Positions 25,953-35,437 of a stretch of DNA of 64,000 nucleotides are shown here, piece by piece. The DNA comes from Flavobacteriaceae bacterium. Lineage in GTDB: Bacteria; Bacteroidota; Bacteroidia; Flavobacteriales; Flavobacteriaceae. Made by a program: the position numbers and the translations under genes. How positions within the stretch are numbered: position 1 is the first letter of the stretch; the number at the start of each line of letters is the position of its first letter. The stretch spans positions 61,181 through 125,180 of the forward strand of contig JABDNT010000024.1 of assembly GCA_013043685.1 (NCBI GenBank), given 5' to 3'. The notes below the pieces were generated by a model, which was given only the letters and a program-made list of their open reading frames with translations, ran no database searches and was not told the origin of the DNA.

Positions 25953-26756
25953 ATGAACAGAAAATACCTCTACCCGCTTCTGATAATACTTATTACCGTT
26001 GCTCTTTATTTTGCAGAGAAATACATCGACAGGCAAAATGAGGATTATCCTATTCCTGTTGTAGATAGTTCCGATGAAGCCGAATTTGACGATCGTTTTT
26101 TACCTAATTCCACGACAGGTAAAATTGTAAGGCACGCCTATTTCAACCTTTCCTACTCTGAAAAACACGAACAGGCAGAATGGATCGCTTACGAGCTGAA
26201 GCAAGATCATCTGGCAAAGACAGATTTTGAAAGACCTTATTTTGTGCAGGACCGAAAGATCAGAACCGGGTCGGCCGATTGGCGCAATTATAAGAACTCG
26301 GGTTACGATCGTGGTCATTTGTGCCCTGCAGGAGACCGGCGCTTTAATTATGATGCCTATCACGAAACATTTTTAACAAGTAATATCAGTCCGCAAGATC
26401 ATGAATTCAATGCCGGGATCTGGAACAGGCTGGAGCAGAAGGTTCGCTATTGGGCACGCGGGAAGGAGGGTGTCTTTGTGATTACAGGAGGTGTTCTGAA
26501 AAATGGACTTAAGACCATAGGTGATGAGGAAGTTTCAGTACCGGAAGAATTCTTTAAGATAGTCGTAGACAGAAATGGAGAGGAGTATAAGGCGATCGCA
26601 TTCCTGATTCCGAATAAAGAGTCAAGTTTGTCATTTTATGAATATGCTGTGACGATCGACGAGATAGAAAAGAAGACTGGGATTGATTTTCTTCGAGGGT
26701 TGGATGATAAAAAGGAGGATGCGCTCGAACGTGAATTGGATCGAAACGGGTGGTAA
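25953..26756 (+). CDS. DNA/RNA non-specific endonuclease (NUC1 family), membrane-anchored
   Basis: A 267-residue beta-beta-alpha-metal nuclease. An N-terminal hydrophobic segment (YLYPLLIILITVALYFA) should export it and may anchor it. The catalytic motif is SGYDRGHLCPAGDRR near residue 125 (DRGH with the general-base His), and the metal-binding Asn lies in SNISPQDHEFNAGIWNRLE near 152. Such enzymes cut single- and double-stranded DNA and RNA outside the cytoplasm, for nutrient recovery or biofilm turnover. The ATG at 25953 is preferred over an in-frame upstream ATG because it places the basic tip directly before the hydrophobic segment. Confidence 0.9.
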   Translation: MNRKYLYPLLIILITVALYFAEKYIDRQNEDYPIPVVDSSDEAEFDDRFLPNSTTGKIVRHAYFNLSYSEKHEQAEWIAYELKQDHLAKTDFERPYFVQDRKIRTGSADWRNYKNSGYDRGHLCPAGDRRFNYDAYHETFLTSNISPQDHEFNAGIWNRLEQKVRYWARGKEGVFVITGGVLKNGLKTIGDEEVSVPEEFFKIVVDRNGEEYKAIAFLIPNKESSLSFYEYAVTIDEIEKKTGIDFLRGLDDKKEDALERELDRNGW

Positions 26757-26762
26757 TTAATA

Positions 26763-26900
26763 TTATTTCGGATGGATCTTAAGCTTATGTTCATCTGCAA
26801 CCCAATACAACCGATGCCCATTTTCCTTATACCATTTCTACAAAAAACGATTTTCTTTTCTGTTCGGGAAAGTTAAAGCATTATCCAATTCGATCCACAT
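26763..26900 (-). pseudogene. Possible remnant of a small gene with an in-frame TAG
   Basis: In the 176 bases between the nuclease and rodA, the minus strand encodes ATG, 20 codons, a TAG, then 24 more codons in the same frame ending at TAA. The second half reads like protein (KWYKENGHRLYWVADEHKLK). I do not recognise the family, and it could be chance. If real, it is a short gene broken by one nonsense change, or two pieces of a decayed gene. Confidence 0.25.
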
Positions 26901-26932
26901 GTGAGAAATAAAGCGCAAAATAATTGAAATTT

Positions 26933-28192
26933 CTAGGCATAGTACGAATTAGAGGCATCCAAACGAATCAGGATAAACAAGAGTATGGTAAAGCCCCATA
27001 ATCCCGAACCTCCATAACTAAAGAAGGGTAATGGAATCCCCACAGTAGGCAACAGTCCTGTAACCATTCCCACATTCACAAAGAAATGGACGAATAAGAT
27101 GGCCCCGACACTATACCCGTATACCCGGCTAAATTGACTCTTCTGCCGTTCGGCCAGGAATAACACCCTAACAATGAGTGCTACAAACAGTATTACCACC
27201 ACGATACTTCCCAGGAAGCCCCATTCTTCGCCAACCGTACTAAAAATGTAATCTGTTTGTTGTTCGGGCACGAAGTTCCCTTTGGTTTGTGTACCCTGGG
27301 TCCATCCTTTCCCAGTCCAGCCACCGCTCCCTATAGCAATTTCGCTCTGGTTGGTATTGTATCCTATTCCCTTGGCATCGGTTTCTTTGCCCAGGACAAT
27401 ATTAAACCGGTCGCGGTGCCGTTGTTCGAAAACATTATTGAAAATATAGTTGACCGAAAGGGAAAACCCGATACACACGGCTGCTACCATCAGGTAATTG
27501 ATCACTTTTGTTTTTTTTCTTTTCCTGTTTCTGAAATAGATCAATCCGCAAATGAGTACAATGCCTAAGGAAACCCAAACCACACCGAATGCCAATGTCG
27601 AAATAAAAAGTGCAGCCAGGAAGAACCCTAATAACAAGTAAAAAAAGTGCAGTCCTTCCCTGTACATGGGAAAAATGAACGCAGCATATACCAGAGCACT
27701 GCCGGGATCGGGCTGAGGCAGAATAAAGAGCGCAGGTAAGGCAATGATGATAAACGCACGTAATTGGTGTTTGAACTCCTTGATATTGGTCTGCATATCG
27801 CCAATATATTTTCCTAAAGCCAGCGCTGTGGCCGCTTTGGCAAACTCACTGGGCTGGATACTGAATCCACCCAGAACATACCATGACGTGGCGCCGTTAA
27901 CGTTTTTACCAAATACGAATAAACCGAGCAATGTTACTAGCGAAACTATATAAATGATACTGGAAAAGCGTTCGTAGAATTTGGCTTCAAGGGCCAGAAT
28001 AAAAATAATCAGGACCAGGCTTAAACAAATCCATACCAGTTGTTTGAAATAGATCTGGCTCATATCAAAAAAGCCGGTAGCACTATCGTCGAGTGACGCA
28101 GAATAAATGTTGATCCATCCTATACCCACCAGTGCGAGATAAATGATGATGGTAAACCAATCAAGCCGCACAAATCCTCTGCCTCTTGCCAT
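26933..28192 (-). CDS. rodA: Rod-shape-determining peptidoglycan polymerase RodA
   Basis: A SEDS-family glycosyltransferase that polymerises lipid II during side-wall growth together with PBP2. The 419-residue protein has about ten membrane segments. It carries the conserved loops SWYVLGGFSIQPSEFAK near residue 105 (with the catalytic-region PSEFAK), LPQPDPGSALVY near 158, EQQTDYIFSTVGEEWGFLG near 318 and VGIPLPFFSYGGSGLW near 385. All are SEDS hallmarks. Its ATG is next to the mrdA stop (shared base region), and it closes the mreB-mreC-mreD-mrdA-rodA cluster. Confidence 0.95.
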   Translation of the reverse strand: MARGRGFVRLDWFTIIIYLALVGIGWINIYSASLDDSATGFFDMSQIYFKQLVWICLSLVLIIFILALEAKFYERFSSIIYIVSLVTLLGLFVFGKNVNGATSWYVLGGFSIQPSEFAKAATALALGKYIGDMQTNIKEFKHQLRAFIIIALPALFILPQPDPGSALVYAAFIFPMYREGLHFFYLLLGFFLAALFISTLAFGVVWVSLGIVLICGLIYFRNRKRKKTKVINYLMVAAVCIGFSLSVNYIFNNVFEQRHRDRFNIVLGKETDAKGIGYNTNQSEIAIGSGGWTGKGWTQGTQTKGNFVPEQQTDYIFSTVGEEWGFLGSIVVVILFVALIVRVLFLAERQKSQFSRVYGYSVGAILFVHFFVNVGMVTGLLPTVGIPLPFFSYGGSGLWGFTILLFILIRLDASNSYYA

Positions 28193-30063
28193 TATTGGTT
28201 AATTTTAAACGGTTCATCACTGTAGGGCTTCGCATATTCTTCCTCCAGGCTTCCATTGAGAATGAACGTTTCCAAATCTTTGCGGGTTATTTCTCCTTTG
28301 ATGTATTTCTCAATCATTAAACTGGCTATTCGTCCCGCCCAACGACTACCCCAATATCCGTTTTCCACGAAAACAGCTATTGCAATTTTCGGGTCGTCCT
28401 TAGGGGCGAAAGCAATAAAAACAGAATGGTCTGTTAGCTGCACCCTTTCGCCGTTCACACGTGTATAGTTTTCGGCTGTTCCAGTTTTTCCGCAGATCTC
28501 TATTCCCGGAACCTGAAGATGTGCTGCAGTTCCATAATTATATACATCGAAAAGACCAGCGATTACAGGATCAAAGTGTTCCCTGTCAATAGTGGTTTGA
28601 TATTTCTTTCTATATATAGAAGGAATCGTATCAGCACCGCTAATATTCTTAATGATATGTGGTTTATAGTACCAGCCCCGGTTGGCTATGGCAGCAGTGA
28701 AATTGACCATTTGCATAGGGGTTAACAATACTTCTCCCTGGCCTATAGCATTCGAAATTGTCGCCGTAGCATACCATTTATAGGTTGGATACTGGTACAC
28801 GGCATTATACGTTTTAGCACTGGGAATTTTTCCCGGCCTTCCACTAGGGAGGTCATATCCCATGAAATCACCCAAACCGAAACTTAATAAATGATTTCTC
28901 CAGTTGTCTATTCCTTCCTGAGGTGTCGGATATTTCTCGATTGTTCTTTTATAGACAGTACAGAAATATGCGTTGCAGGAATTCGCGATACCTGCTTGCA
29001 TGGACAACGGACTTCTATGGGCATGACAGCCTAATTTCCTGTTTCGCCCGTATCGAAAACCGCCATAGCAGGAAACAGTTTCCTCTGTGTCGATCACACC
29101 TTCCTGTAATCCAATTAGCGCGGTAAGTGCTTTAAAAGGGGATCCGGGAGGATATTCACCCTGCAACACGCGGTCGAATAGCGGCTTAGATATTGTGTCA
29201 TACCATAGTTTAGTGAAGTTCTTAGATCGTTCCCGCCCCACTAGAAGCGATGGATCGTAGTTCGGTGCTGCGACAAGGGCAAGTATTTCTCCGGTGGCAG
29301 GTTCAAGGGCAACGATACCACCCCGCTTGTTGGCCATGAGTTTTTCGCCATATTCCTGGAGCACGGCATCAATGGTAAGCTTAATATCCTTGCCGCGTTC
29401 TGGAATAGTGTCGAAGGCTTTATCCTTGTAAGGCCCGATGTCACGATTGAATCTGTCTTTTTGGATGTATTTCACACCTTTTACCCCCCGTAGAACTTCT
29501 TCGTATTGCATTTCAACACCTTGTTTCCCCAATAGGTCACCCATCTGGTAATACGGATTCTTTTTTATGATCTTGTTGTCCGCTTCTGCTATATATCCCA
29601 ATACGTTTGCGGAATGGTCTATCTGATAATCACGCAGGGATCGCTTTAGAATATAAAACCCTTTGTATTTGTGCATCTTTTCAGAAAGGTAGGCATACTC
29701 AGCTTTGGTAAGTTGCGGGATAATTGGAGATGGTAATCGGGGAGAATGATTTTTGGCTTTTTCAAGAGCTTTAACAAGATCTTCTTTATTCATCTTTAGG
29801 AGTCCACAAAATTCAAGGGTATCGAAAGCCACCAGGTCCCTGGGTATTACCATTACATCATAGGAGGGTTGGTTGCTCACCAGTAATTCCCCATTACGGT
29901 CATATATATAACCGCGTTGCGGATAATCATAAATTACTTTGATGGCATTGTTCTCGGAAAGTTTCTGAAATGAAGTATCATACACCTGAAGATAGAACAA
30001 CCTTCCGGCGAATACCACTCCGGTAATCAGTACCAATACAAGTAAGAGTAATTTTCTCATCAA
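28192..30063 (-). CDS. mrdA: Penicillin-binding protein 2 (PBP2)
   Basis: A class B transpeptidase that cross-links new peptidoglycan in the elongation machinery. The 623-residue protein has one N-terminal membrane segment and the pedestal motif YPQRGYIYDRNGELLVSNQP near residue 47. The active-site motifs are SPFK (SxxK, about 310), SCN (SxN, about 365) and KTGTAEN (KTG, about 545). The sequence starts MMRK, so the start could be either Met. It overlaps mreD by four bases and touches rodA, the usual order. Beta-lactams would acylate the SxxK serine. Confidence 0.95.
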   Translation of the reverse strand: MMRKLLLLVLVLITGVVFAGRLFYLQVYDTSFQKLSENNAIKVIYDYPQRGYIYDRNGELLVSNQPSYDVMVIPRDLVAFDTLEFCGLLKMNKEDLVKALEKAKNHSPRLPSPIIPQLTKAEYAYLSEKMHKYKGFYILKRSLRDYQIDHSANVLGYIAEADNKIIKKNPYYQMGDLLGKQGVEMQYEEVLRGVKGVKYIQKDRFNRDIGPYKDKAFDTIPERGKDIKLTIDAVLQEYGEKLMANKRGGIVALEPATGEILALVAAPNYDPSLLVGRERSKNFTKLWYDTISKPLFDRVLQGEYPPGSPFKALTALIGLQEGVIDTEETVSCYGGFRYGRNRKLGCHAHRSPLSMQAGIANSCNAYFCTVYKRTIEKYPTPQEGIDNWRNHLLSFGLGDFMGYDLPSGRPGKIPSAKTYNAVYQYPTYKWYATATISNAIGQGEVLLTPMQMVNFTAAIANRGWYYKPHIIKNISGADTIPSIYRKKYQTTIDREHFDPVIAGLFDVYNYGTAAHLQVPGIEICGKTGTAENYTRVNGERVQLTDHSVFIAFAPKDDPKIAIAVFVENGYWGSRWAGRIASLMIEKYIKGEITRKDLETFILNGSLEEEYAKPYSDEPFKINQ

Positions 30064-30566
30064 TTCTTTCGGCTAAACAATAATACAGCACTCAGGATTA
30101 GAACCACACTGAATATACCTGAAAATAACGTAGATTTTAGTATCAGAAGTATGTGACTAAAGTTAAAAATTTCAAGTGAGAAAAGTATAAGGTGATGAGT
30201 AAAAATAAGCAATGAAATATACGTTATTCGTTCACCCATGGGAGCTTTGCTTATTTTCACCATGTTGTATTCATAACTTACACCGAATGAAAATTTCAGA
30301 AAGGCAGGCCTCGCATACGCAATAAAACTGCATGCGGCTGCATGAATCCCGCCCGAATCGCTAAAAATATCGACCATCAGGCCTAGGAAAAAGGACAAAA
30401 AAATCAGTAGGCTTCTATTGCCTGTAAAAGGGAAGACAATGATGAATAAAACGTACAGGTAAGGATTTACATACCCAAATAGGTTAATATTATTCAGTAA
30501 TATCACCTGAATGAGCAACAACGTAATAAAACGCACCGAATTTATGAGGTATTCGTTATTCCACAT
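30060..30566 (-). CDS. mreD: Rod-shape-determining protein MreD
   Basis: A 168-residue membrane protein with about five to six hydrophobic segments. Sequence identity in this family is low, so position is the main evidence: it lies between mreC (11-base overlap) and mrdA (four-base overlap). The FLGLMVDIFSDSGGIHAAAC segment near residue 60 matches the pattern GL--D---S---G----A found in MreD proteins. It links MreC to the PBP2-RodA synthase in the inner membrane. Regulation is shared with the mre cluster. Confidence 0.88.
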   Translation of the reverse strand: MWNNEYLINSVRFITLLLIQVILLNNINLFGYVNPYLYVLFIIVFPFTGNRSLLIFLSFFLGLMVDIFSDSGGIHAAACSFIAYARPAFLKFSFGVSYEYNMVKISKAPMGERITYISLLIFTHHLILFSLEIFNFSHILLILKSTLFSGIFSVVLILSAVLLFSRKN

Positions 30567-31383
30567 TCTCCAGGGCGTTTTCCAGCTGCCTTATTTCTAC
30601 GGCATCTTTATTTCGTATTACATAGACGTGACGCAGATTGGTCATATCATTGAACAATGAAATGGTCAATTCGTAATAATCTTCGTTAAAGGCAAGTTTG
30701 TAATCTTTGATCGAACCGATGAGGATTCCTTCAGGGAAAATGGTCGATTTCCCGTCGGTTACTATAGTGTCACCAACATTAAACTGAACCTGGCGGGGAA
30801 TATCGATTAGCGTCGCTTCGAAGGGACTACCATTCTGCCATACTAAAGTTCCGAAGTGATCGGTATTTTTAAGCTTAGCATTGATCTGGCTATTAGAATT
30901 CAGCACAGACTGGACGGTCGCGTAGTTGGCGGATACACTATTAACAATACCCACAACACCTTTCGAGGAAATCACTCCCATATCAATTCCAATGCTGTCT
31001 TTAATTCCGTGATCCAGGGTTAAATTATTTTTCGATTTCGAATAGGAGTTATTGATGACCCTTGCCGAAACATAGTTGTATTTCCAAAGGATATTCGTAC
31101 TATCGACACTATAGAAATTGGCATCTGGTTGGGTATTCGATAGCAGTTGCCGAAGCCTGTTGTTCTCTTCGACAAGAATTTTGTTCTGCGTTTTAAGGTT
31201 GAAATAATCCTTAAAGTTCTGCTTCATACTGTAAATTCCACCACTTAGAAAATTAGCTGAAGTAGCTACTTTATTGCTGTGGAATGAATGTGAATTTATA
31301 GTAAGTAAAAAAGATATTGTGAAGAGCAGCAGAAACAAAAGGAAATTTTTATTCCTTATGAAGAAAAAGATTATCTGTTGCAT
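30556..31383 (-). CDS. mreC: Rod-shape-determining protein MreC
   Basis: A 275-residue bitopic protein that activates PBP2 from the periplasm. It has an N-terminal membrane segment (NFLLFLLLFTISFLL), a coiled coil (about residues 55-85, KTQNKILVEENNRLRQLL) and the two beta-barrel domain of MreC. The SKGVVGIVNSVSANYATVQS segment near 145 and the GDTIVTDGKSTIFPEGILIG segment near 208 are conserved. The gene lies 12 bases after mreB and overlaps mreD by 11 bases. Confidence 0.95.
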   Translation of the reverse strand: MQQIIFFFIRNKNFLLFLLLFTISFLLTINSHSFHSNKVATSANFLSGGIYSMKQNFKDYFNLKTQNKILVEENNRLRQLLSNTQPDANFYSVDSTNILWKYNYVSARVINNSYSKSKNNLTLDHGIKDSIGIDMGVISSKGVVGIVNSVSANYATVQSVLNSNSQINAKLKNTDHFGTLVWQNGSPFEATLIDIPRQVQFNVGDTIVTDGKSTIFPEGILIGSIKDYKLAFNEDYYELTISLFNDMTNLRHVYVIRNKDAVEIRQLENALENVE

Positions 31384-31395
31384 CTGTAGTTATTT

Positions 31396-32424
31396 CTATT
31401 TTATCAATACACTCTTGTATTTGTTGAGGTTCTTGAGGCAGATCCCTGTTCCACGTACAACGGCTCTTAACGGGTCTTCCGCGATATATACCGGGAGATC
31501 TGTTTTTTGGGACAGCCTTTTGTCAAGCCCGCGCAACATAGATCCACCTCCGGCAAGGTAAATACCGGTATTGTAGATGTCGGCCGCTAATTCCGGAGGA
31601 GTTTGTGAAAGGGTTTCCATTACAGCGTCTTCAATTCGAAGGATGGATTTATCCAGTGCTTTGGCGATCTCTCTGTAAGAAGTTTGCACCTGCTTCGGTT
31701 TACCGGTAAGCAAGTCCCGACCCTGAACAGCAAGATCATCAGGCGGAAGTTCAAGATCTTCGGTAGCAGCACCTATCTGAATTTTTATTTTTTCGGCAGT
31801 CCGTTCACCCACATATAAATTGTGCTGTGTACGCATGTAATAGATAATATCATTTGTGAATACATCCCCGGCGATCTTGACCGATTTATCACAAACGATA
31901 CCGCCCAGGGCGATCACTGCAATCTCTGTGGTACCTCCACCTATGTCTACAACCATATTCCCTTTAGGTTGCATGATATCTACACCAATACCGATCGCTG
32001 CAGCCATTGGTTCATGGATAAGGTAAACTTCTTTCCCATTCACACGTTCAGCACTTTCCTTCACAGCCCTCATTTCCACTTCAGTAATCCCGCTGGGAAT
32101 ACAGATTACCATGCGCAATGAAGGAGTGATCCATTTCTTTTTCAATGCAGGAATGTCTTTGATGAACATACTGATCATCTTCTCACTCGCATCGAAATCG
32201 GCAATTACACCATCCTTCAAAGGACGGATGGTCTTAATATTTTCATGGGTCTTACCCTGCATCATGTTTGCCTCACGGCCCACTGCGATAATTTTGCCCG
32301 TAGTACGATCCCTGGCAACGATGGAAGGAGCATCCACTACAACCTTATCGTTGTGGATGATCAATGTATTGGCAGTACCAAGGTCGATAGCAATTTCTTC
32401 AGTTAGGAAATCAAAAAATCCCAT
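31396..32424 (-). CDS. mreB: Rod-shape-determining actin-like protein MreB
   Basis: An actin homologue of 342 residues that forms membrane-bound filaments guiding side-wall synthesis. Nucleotide-binding motifs are visible: phosphate-1 IAIDLGTANTLI near residue 11, phosphate-2 MVVDIGGGTTEIAVIALGG near 156 and adenosine YLAGGGSMLRGLDKRL near 288. The N-terminus MGFFDFL is amphipathic and should bind the membrane. It heads the mreBCD-mrdA-rodA operon. A TACATTTG -7 box lies about 53 bases before its ATG and purH lies upstream on the same strand with its own promoter. Confidence 0.97.
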   Translation of the reverse strand: MGFFDFLTEEIAIDLGTANTLIIHNDKVVVDAPSIVARDRTTGKIIAVGREANMMQGKTHENIKTIRPLKDGVIADFDASEKMISMFIKDIPALKKKWITPSLRMVICIPSGITEVEMRAVKESAERVNGKEVYLIHEPMAAAIGIGVDIMQPKGNMVVDIGGGTTEIAVIALGGIVCDKSVKIAGDVFTNDIIYYMRTQHNLYVGERTAEKIKIQIGAATEDLELPPDDLAVQGRDLLTGKPKQVQTSYREIAKALDKSILRIEDAVMETLSQTPPELAADIYNTGIYLAGGGSMLRGLDKRLSQKTDLPVYIAEDPLRAVVRGTGICLKNLNKYKSVLIK

Positions 32425-32476
32425 AAGTTTTATTGGCGGTATTGAAATTAAATGCGCAACGTATTGTCACGCTTCA

Positions 32477-32484
32477 CAAATGTA
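32477..32484 (-). promoter_or_regulatory. -7 box of the mreB operon promoter
   Basis: Minus-strand TACATTTG matches TAnnTTTG exactly. It lies in the 67-base gap between purH and mreB, with the -33 region falling inside the purH 3' end. No strict TTTG was found there. Confidence 0.45.
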
Positions 32485-32491
32485 ACAAATT

Positions 32492-34024
32492 TTAGTGCTT
32501 AAAATGGCGCGTCCCGGTAAATACCATGGACATATCATTTTCATTGCAATAATCGATGCTTAACTGATCCTTGATCGAACCCCCGGGTTGAATAACTGCG
32601 GTAACTCCGGCTTTTTCTGCGATCTCCACACAATCAGGGAATGGGAAGAACGCATCACTTGCCATTACGGCTCCGTTCAGGTCGAATTTAAACGAAGTGG
32701 CTTTTTCTATTGCCTGTCGCAAGGCATCCACTCTCGAAGTCTGTCCCGTACCGCTGGCGCAAAGCTGTTTTCCTTTTGCCAGCACGATAGTGTTGGACTT
32801 CGTATGCTTGCAGATCTTGGAAGCAAACAACAAATCTTCTAGCTCACTATCAGTAGGTTTCTTGTGGGTAGCATTTGATAAGTTCTCGGCACTGTCCGTA
32901 ACACTGTCCCTGTCTTGTACCAAAGCTCCGTTAAGGCAGGTACGCGTGAGGGTGGCAGGCAGTTTGGCTTCTTTTTGAATTAAAAGAATTCGGTTCTTCT
33001 TGCCTTTCAGAATTTCGAGAGCCTCTTCGGAATATGAAGGGGCAATAACAACTTCACAGAATAATTTATGAATCTCGTCCGCAGTTTGGGCATCAATTTC
33101 CGTGTTACTTATAAGAATCCCTCCGAAAGCAGATACCGGATCACCGGCCAGTGCATCCACATACGCTTGCTTCACACTATCTCTTTGTGCAATTCCACAG
33201 GCGTTATTGTGCTTCAGTATGGCAAACGTAGGCAAATCACCCTGGAATTCAGCCATTAAATTGACTGCTGCATCCACATCGAGTAAGTTATTGTAACTAA
33301 GTTCTTTTCCGTGAAGTTTATCGAACATTGCGTCGAAATCACCGAAGAAATACCCTTTTTGGTGCGGATTTTCTCCATATCGCAGCACCTTGCCATGCAT
33401 CTCGCTGATCTTTAACGAAGCAATACTATGATCGCTGTTAAAATAGTTAAAGATCGCCGTATCGTAATTTGAAGAAATATTAAACGCTTTTGCTGCAAAT
33501 CGGCGTCTGTCATCCATGCTAATCTCTCCATTACCTTGATCTAGCATTTGAAGGACTTCGGAATAATCTTCCATGGACGAAACACATAGTGTGTCTTTAA
33601 AGTTCTTTGCGGCAGCCCGGATAAGGGAAATACCTCCTATGTCAATCTTTTCGATGATATCCTGTTCTGAAGCTCCGGAAGCCACAGTTTTTTCAAAAGG
33701 GTATAAATCCACGATCACCAGGTCCAGTTGCGGGATTTCATATTGAGACATCTCGGCAATATCACCATCATTGTCCTGACGGTTGAGAATTCCACCAAAC
33801 ACCTTTGGGTGTAATGTTTTAACACGACCGCCTAAAATAGAGGGATAATCTGTTACTTCCTCCACAGGAATAACACTCACACCCAGATCGTTTATAAATT
33901 TCTGAGTACCTCCCGTTGAATAGATATTAACCCCTAGTTTGTCAAGTTTTTGAACGATTGGCGCGAGGCCGTCCTTGTGAAAAACAGAAATTAAAGCCGA
34001 AGTGATTTTTTTGGTGTTACTCAT
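32492..34024 (-). CDS. purH: Bifunctional AICAR formyltransferase / IMP cyclohydrolase
   Basis: Catalyses the last two steps of purine synthesis: formylation of AICAR and ring closure to IMP. The 510-residue protein has an N-terminal IMP cyclohydrolase domain (ALISVFHKDGL at the start, STGGTQKFINDLGVSV, GGRVKTLHPKVFGGIL near 65). The C-terminal transformylase domain has LRYGENPHQKGYFF, LKHNNACGIA, SAFGGILIS and ASDAFFPFPD. The ATG at 34024 (MSNTKKITSALISV) is preferred over an upstream in-frame ATG because it fits the family length and a TATTTTTG promoter box lies about 43 bases upstream of it. That box would be at or within the longer version. Confidence 0.96.
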   Translation of the reverse strand: MSNTKKITSALISVFHKDGLAPIVQKLDKLGVNIYSTGGTQKFINDLGVSVIPVEEVTDYPSILGGRVKTLHPKVFGGILNRQDNDGDIAEMSQYEIPQLDLVIVDLYPFEKTVASGASEQDIIEKIDIGGISLIRAAAKNFKDTLCVSSMEDYSEVLQMLDQGNGEISMDDRRRFAAKAFNISSNYDTAIFNYFNSDHSIASLKISEMHGKVLRYGENPHQKGYFFGDFDAMFDKLHGKELSYNNLLDVDAAVNLMAEFQGDLPTFAILKHNNACGIAQRDSVKQAYVDALAGDPVSAFGGILISNTEIDAQTADEIHKLFCEVVIAPSYSEEALEILKGKKNRILLIQKEAKLPATLTRTCLNGALVQDRDSVTDSAENLSNATHKKPTDSELEDLLFASKICKHTKSNTIVLAKGKQLCASGTGQTSRVDALRQAIEKATSFKFDLNGAVMASDAFFPFPDCVEIAEKAGVTAVIQPGGSIKDQLSIDYCNENDMSMVFTGTRHFKH

Positions 34025-34066
34025 GAGAAAAAAATAGTTATATACAACCTGGATTAGTAGAAAGGG

Positions 34067-34074
34067 CAAAAATA
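34067..34074 (-). promoter_or_regulatory. -7 box of the purH promoter
   Basis: Minus-strand TATTTTTG matches TAnnTTTG and is followed by the C that often trails the box. The spacing to the ATG at 34024 is about 42 bases. No PUR-box-like site was recognised. Confidence 0.45.
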
Positions 34075-34157
34075 CATAAATACCCAGAGATTTTGTAACA
34101 TAAATTAAATGAAAACGTCCTATCTTTATTCTGAAAAATCCGGATAAGAGTTACAGC

Positions 34158-35414
34158 ATGCTGATTTATCTTAGAATCATTAGGGAAAGTTTTAATTTTG
34201 CCATTAACGCACTTAAAAACAACAAGTTGCGCACTTTCCTTTCTTTAGTGGGTGTAACGATAGGAATCTTTTCTATAATAGCCGTTCTCGCGGCGGTTGA
34301 TTCCCTGAAAAAAGAAATTGAAGGAAGTATAAGTTCGCTGGATAACAGTACTATATTTTTGGGCAGATTCTCATTCGGCCCTACAGATGTGCCGCGCTGG
34401 AAGTGGGAGCAGTTTCCCGATGTTACCTATGAAGAATACCAATTCGTGAAGCGTAGTGTTCCTGATGTGTTAGCCGCCTCCTACACACTCAATGTTCCCT
34501 CGGAAACAGTGAAGTATGAGGATAAATCTGTGAGCAATGTGGAGATAGGTGCGGTAACTGATGAGTATTACGAAATTGAGTCACTTCAAATAGCCAATGG
34601 TCGTTTCTACAACGAATCTGAATCCAATAGTGGAAACCCTGTAATTGTTTTAGGCGATGAAATTGCTCAAACTCTCTTTGGTTCGGGTGAAGCTTCAATA
34701 GGTAAAAAAATAAGGCTCTACGGCCGAAAGTTTACAGTGATCGGAGTGCTAAAGAAGGAAGGCACCGGGTTGTTTGGTGGTTCCAAGGATACATCGGTTT
34801 TTCTGCCGGTAAATATTATCAGGAAGATTTATGGAGACACCAACAAGAACCTGTTTCCTTTTATAATTATTAAACCCGAAAGCGGCGTGGATAACGCGGA
34901 GTTCATTGCCATGCTGAAACAAAAGATCCGTGTACATCGCGGCTTAAAGCCTGACGAGATCGACACTTTTTTTGTGAATCAGCTACAGGGTTTTGCAGAT
35001 TTTATTGATAACATCACGGGACAGATGAATGTTATCGGATGGTTGATCAGTGGTTTCTCCTTACTGGTAGGTGGATTTGGAATAGCCAATATCATGTTTG
35101 TGAGTGTGAAAGAGCGCACCAATATCATTGGAATCCAAAAATCCATGGGTGCCAAGAATCGCTTTATTTTACTTCAGTTCTTATTCGAAGCCGTTATTCT
35201 TGCCATTATCGGCGGATTGATCGGGTTAGTTCTTGTATTTATTGCATCGTTAATAGCCTCTTCCTTTAGCGGCGACTTCCAGTTTGTGCTATCACCATGG
35301 AATATGTTTATAGGAACAGCCATTTCAGCGGCTATTGGATTAATATCGGGAATCTTACCTGCAATCTCAGCATCGCGATTAGACCCGGTAGAAGCGATCC
35401 GCACCGGAATGTAA
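34158..35414 (+). CDS. MacB/FtsX-type ABC transporter permease
   Basis: A 418-residue inner-membrane protein of the mechanotransmission type. The order is one N-terminal membrane segment (KLRTFLSLVGVTIGIFSIIA), a large periplasmic MacB_PCD domain (about 50-275), then three C-terminal segments with the conserved ISGFSLLVGGFGIANIMFVS and VKERTNIIGIQKSMGAKNRF. It ends ASRLDPVEAIRTGM, a strongly conserved FtsX-domain tail. Such permeases work with a MacB- or LolD-type ATPase in efflux or lipoprotein release; no ATPase gene is adjacent. It is divergent from purH. Confidence 0.9.
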   Translation: MLIYLRIIRESFNFAINALKNNKLRTFLSLVGVTIGIFSIIAVLAAVDSLKKEIEGSISSLDNSTIFLGRFSFGPTDVPRWKWEQFPDVTYEEYQFVKRSVPDVLAASYTLNVPSETVKYEDKSVSNVEIGAVTDEYYEIESLQIANGRFYNESESNSGNPVIVLGDEIAQTLFGSGEASIGKKIRLYGRKFTVIGVLKKEGTGLFGGSKDTSVFLPVNIIRKIYGDTNKNLFPFIIIKPESGVDNAEFIAMLKQKIRVHRGLKPDEIDTFFVNQLQGFADFIDNITGQMNVIGWLISGFSLLVGGFGIANIMFVSVKERTNIIGIQKSMGAKNRFILLQFLFEAVILAIIGGLIGLVLVFIASLIASSFSGDFQFVLSPWNMFIGTAISAAIGLISGILPAISASRLDPVEAIRTGM

Positions 35415-35437
35415 TACGATTTTTCGTCAATTATTTA

